From Arthrobacter zhangbolii (GTDB lineage Bacteria > Actinomycetota > Actinomycetes > Actinomycetales > Micrococcaceae), in contig NZ_CP094984.1 in NCBI RefSeq assembly GCF_022869865.1, forward strand, positions 2,728,001 to 2,792,000: DNA of 64,000 nt, written 5' to 3'. Below, in pieces: positions 61,795-64,000 of the stretch (the stretch's first letter is position 1; every line of letters starts with the position of its first letter). The notes beneath the pieces are model-generated. The model searched no databases. It was not told the DNA's origin and worked only from the letters and a program-made list of their open reading frames with translations. The translations under genes and the position numbers were made by a program.

Positions 61795-61902
61795 TTACTT
61801 CTGGCCCTTGTACAGGCGGGAGACAACCAGTGCAGCGAAGGCAGCCATACCAAGGCCGGTGACACCCAGCAGGGCGATGAAGAAGATTTCGAGTGCAAGC
61901 AT
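61795..61902 (-). CDS. 35-residue membrane peptide
   Basis: Short frame MLALEIFFIALLGVTGLGMA followed by AFAALVVSRLYKGQK: one membrane helix of about 24 residues with a basic C-terminus. ATG with TTAGGA nine bases upstream and a TAA stop. Codons are the GC-ending set of the neighbours (ATC, TTC, CTG, GCC, GTC). It lies 68 bases upstream of the nitrobindin-like gene on the same strand, so may be the first gene of that operon. No known function. Confidence 0.65.
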   Translation of the reverse strand: MLALEIFFIALLGVTGLGMAAFAALVVSRLYKGQK

Positions 61903-62000
61903 GGCTACATCCTAACGCGCGGGAGGAACAGTTTCCTTCCTGCCATTCGATCACGGCAGGCGTCCCCGGGCAAAAACCGGACCCGGGTTGACGGGGTATG

Positions 62001-62744
62001 TCAGGAGAGCAGGAGGCTGCCCAGGAAATACACTACTGATCCCAGCACGAGCACCGGCGCCAGGCCCAGGGCCAGCTGCCCGGCCGCGTTGGTCTGCCCG
62101 TCGCGTGACAGGACCAGGCGGCGGAAGGCCATCACCACGGCGGCGACCACCAGGCCGGAGAACGCAGCTACCGGCCACGCCACGCCGGAAACCACCAGTG
62201 CTGCCAGCGCCGCAGTCAGCGCTCCGGCCACCACGCCCAGGGGTGCAGCCATCCGGTCCGGGACGGGTATCAGGGACACGGCCACTGCGGCCAGTGCGGC
62301 GCTGCCGGTGACGGTGAGCAGGGCAGGATTACCTGCGGTTCCGGCCAGCCGGTCCGCTGCGACCCAGCCGGAGGCCAGGGCGGTTACCAGGACACCGGAC
62401 ATGATGCCGACGATTGATTCCAGACGGTGCGCCTGTCCGGTGCCGCGGAGGAGCTGGATAAGGAAAACAGCCCCCACCCCCACGGCCACGGCTGCCGGCA
62501 GCCAGGTCAGCATGGCGGCGGCGGGCGCGAAGTATGCCCCGGCCACGGCGCCGGCACCGACCAGCGCCAGCACAGCGCCCTGGGTCTTGCGCGCCGGTAC
62601 GCCGATCAGATGCGGCCAGCAGATTCCCGTGAGGGCCGCGGCCAGCCCGCAGAAGACCGCCACCACCGGCACGGACAGGTAGGAAGCACCCACGATACCG
62701 ATAATGGCGAGCGCCGCCGGCACCGCTAAGCTCCATAGTTTCAC
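62001..62744 (-). CDS. putative integral membrane protein
   Basis: 247 residues, not recognised. About eight membrane helices, for example VPAALAIIGIVGASYLSVPV, AAAMLTWLPAAVAVGVGAVF and AAPLGVVAGALTAALAALVV, with short basic loops (GVPARKTQG, AFRRLVLSRDG). GTG start (MKLWSLA). Divergent from glnR. Confidence 0.8.
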   Translation of the reverse strand: MKLWSLAVPAALAIIGIVGASYLSVPVVAVFCGLAAALTGICWPHLIGVPARKTQGAVLALVGAGAVAGAYFAPAAAMLTWLPAAVAVGVGAVFLIQLLRGTGQAHRLESIVGIMSGVLVTALASGWVAADRLAGTAGNPALLTVTGSAALAAVAVSLIPVPDRMAAPLGVVAGALTAALAALVVSGVAWPVAAFSGLVVAAVVMAFRRLVLSRDGQTNAAGQLALGLAPVLVLGSVVYFLGSLLLS

Positions 62745-62809
62745 CCTAGTTATCCTGCCTTATTACGGAGCACAGGTGAAAAGCGACAGGCCCGCGAACA
62801 CCCGATGGG

Positions 62810-62815
62810 TATACT
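62810..62815 (+). promoter_or_regulatory. candidate glnR -10 element
   Basis: TATACT, a good -10 match, about 72 bases before the glnR ATG. No recognisable -35 at 16-18 bases, which is common for regulated actinobacterial promoters. Confidence 0.35.
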
Positions 62816-62887
62816 TTCGATCACTTCCTGCCACGCGGATCGGCGAAGATTGTGCCCAATGATGTGCGCCCAACATTCGGAGGACCT

Positions 62888-63592
62888 ATGTCGCACATTT
62901 TGCTCCTGACCAACAGTTCCGGTTCGTCAGTGAACGTCCTGCCTGCCCTGGAACTCCTGAACCATAAGGTGCACGTTGTTCCCGCCGAGCCTACGGCCCT
63001 GCTGGACACCGACCCCTGCGACGTCATCCTGGTGGATGCCCGCCGGGACCTGGTGGGGGCCCGTTCGCTGACCCAGCTGCTCAAGGCTACCGGTCTGGGC
63101 ACACCGCTCATCCTGATCCTGACCGAGGGCGGGATGGCCGCCGTCGCGCCGAACTGGCTCTCCGACGACGTCATCCTGGACACCGCCGGCCCGGCCGAGC
63201 TTGAAGCCCGGCTCCGCCTCGCCTCGGCCCGCACCCCTTCGGAGGCAGAGGAAGCCTCCTCCGAAATCCACGCCTCCGGCGTCGTTATTGACGAGGCGAG
63301 CTACACCGCCCGGGTCAGCGGGACCGCCCTGAACCTGACGTACAAGGAATTTGAACTCCTTAAGTACCTGGCACAGCATCCCGGCCGCGTGTTTACCCGC
63401 GACCAGCTGCTCCACGAGGTGTGGGGGTACGACTACTACGGGGGTACCCGGACGGTGGATGTCCACGTGCGGAGGCTGCGGGCCAAGCTCGGCCCGGACC
63501 ACGAAACCCTCATCGGCACGGTCCGCAACGTCGGGTACCGATTCACCCGCTCCCGTGCGGAAACCGCTGCCTCCGCCAGCCAGGATGCGTGA
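62888..63592 (+). CDS. glnR: GlnR, OmpR-type global nitrogen regulator
   Basis: 234 residues. The N-terminal receiver begins [20 protein letters not shown] and lacks the usual acidic pair but keeps Asp50 in [11 protein letters not shown], the mark of orphan GlnR proteins whose receiver works without phosphorylation. Also [14 protein letters not shown] and [17 protein letters not shown]-terminal winged helix: [54 protein letters not shown] behind GGAGG; the longer frame to 62852 lacks family similarity. Regulates glutamine synthetase, ammonium and carbon uptake genes in other actinobacteria. Confidence 0.92.
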   Translation: MSHILLLTNSSGSSVNVLPALELLNHKVHVVPAEPTALLDTDPCDVILVDARRDLVGARSLTQLLKATGLGTPLILILTEGGMAAVAPNWLSDDVILDTAGPAELEARLRLASARTPSEAEEASSEIHASGVVIDEASYTARVSGTALNLTYKEFELLKYLAQHPGRVFTRDQLLHEVWGYDYYGGTRTVDVHVRRLRAKLGPDHETLIGTVRNVGYRFTRSRAETAASASQDA

Positions 63593-63645
63593 TCCTGCGG
63601 GCTCCGGCCCGCGCCCGCAGGCTGCTCCCGCGCTAGGCTTTCGAC

Positions 63646-64000
63646 ATGAGTGAAGAACAGCAGACAGCCTGGCCGGTACTTGAAACCCGCGGCACCCCCG
63701 AACCCGGGGCGCTGGCAGACATCCTGGAGCTGGCGTCCGCAGCACAGGACTCGGATGGCAATCCGCCCCTGTCCGAGCAGACTCTCGTTGACCTGCGCTC
63801 CGCGGATGCCGATCCCGGCGCACTGGCCGTATTCACCACCTACGCCGACGACGGCGGTTCGGACACCGGCAGCGGCCGCTGGCTGGCCGGCGTCGCCGTC
63901 CTTGTTTCCGATACACCGGGCGGCCCGGGCGTGCTGGAAATGGTGGTGCACCCGAACTACCGCAACCAGGGGGTGGGCACGGCACTGGCAACAGCCGTGC
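63646..64000 (+). CDS. mshD: mycothiol synthase (3' end outside window)
   Basis: First 118 residues of a two-domain GNAT enzyme: acetylation of Cys-GlcN-inositol to mycothiol. MSEEQQTAWPVLETRGTPEP, then DSDGNPPLSEQTLVDLRSAD is the typical MshD N-terminal segment, and LEMVVHPNYRNQGVGTALAT is the acetyl-CoA loop of the first GNAT domain. The frame runs off the right edge. Usual neighbour of glnR-type regulators in Micrococcaceae by memory. Confidence 0.85.
   Translation, partial: MSEEQQTAWPVLETRGTPEPGALADILELASAAQDSDGNPPLSEQTLVDLRSADADPGALAVFTTYADDGGSDTGSGRWLAGVAVLVSDTPGGPGVLEMVVHPNYRNQGVGTALATAV

Overview
The window is high-GC actinobacterial chromosome. Gene content (mycothiol synthase, GlnR, a PspC/toastrack two-component locus, protein sequences throughout) fits the Micrococcaceae, most likely Arthrobacter in the broad sense. 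The genus is inferred from protein resemblance and was not computed. The backbone is the transcription/translation super-locus, read mostly on the minus strand. From high to low coordinates it runs tRNA-Trp, secE-nusG, rplK-rplA, rplJ-rplL, rpoB-rpoC, rpsL-rpsG-fusA-tuf, the S10 operon (rpsJ to rpsQ) and the spc operon (rplN to rpsE, cut by the window edge).

Unlike the near-contiguous arrangement in many bacteria, almost every border between these housekeeping operons holds an unrelated module. A tandem GNAT acetyltransferase gene with a one-base frameshift lies between rplA and rplJ. A thiolase on the opposite strand lies between rplL and rpoB. A complete 4-hydroxybenzoate/protocatechuate (pob/pca) beta-ketoadipate pathway with two IclR regulators lies between rpoC and rpsL. 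Between tuf and rpsJ lie a three-gene plus-strand operon and an 1866-residue repeat-containing membrane protein.

The three-gene operon (15579-21915) is the most interesting item. It encodes an EPSP-synthase-like domain fused to an acyl-CoA ligase, an acyl-CoA dehydrogenase, and an FMN/FAD/4Fe-4S 2,4-dienoyl-CoA-reductase-like enzyme. From memory this is the gene set that Streptomyces uses to convert shikimate to cyclohexanecarboxyl-CoA (ansJKLM/plmJK-L-M type), a starter for polyketides and omega-cyclohexyl fatty acids. The final reductase (ChcA) is not in the window.

The pca/pob region is a full catabolic route: PobA makes protocatechuate, PcaHG cleaves it, and PcaB, PcaC, PcaD, PcaIJ and PcaF take it to succinyl-CoA and acetyl-CoA. 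Clear palindromic operators sit in front of pcaH and pobA. From 51.5 kb onward there are ordinary core genes: an aspartate-type aminotransferase, a PspC-linked two-component envelope-stress locus with a symmetrical operator candidate, pfkA, a GNAT protein, an ankyrin protein, ygfZ, a nitrobindin-like protein, a 35-residue membrane peptide, a membrane protein, glnR and the start of mshD.

Two small membrane ORFs, the rplJL leader attenuator, several strong terminators and several short tandem repeats are recorded below. I saw no rRNA, CRISPR array, insertion sequence, prophage or integrase.
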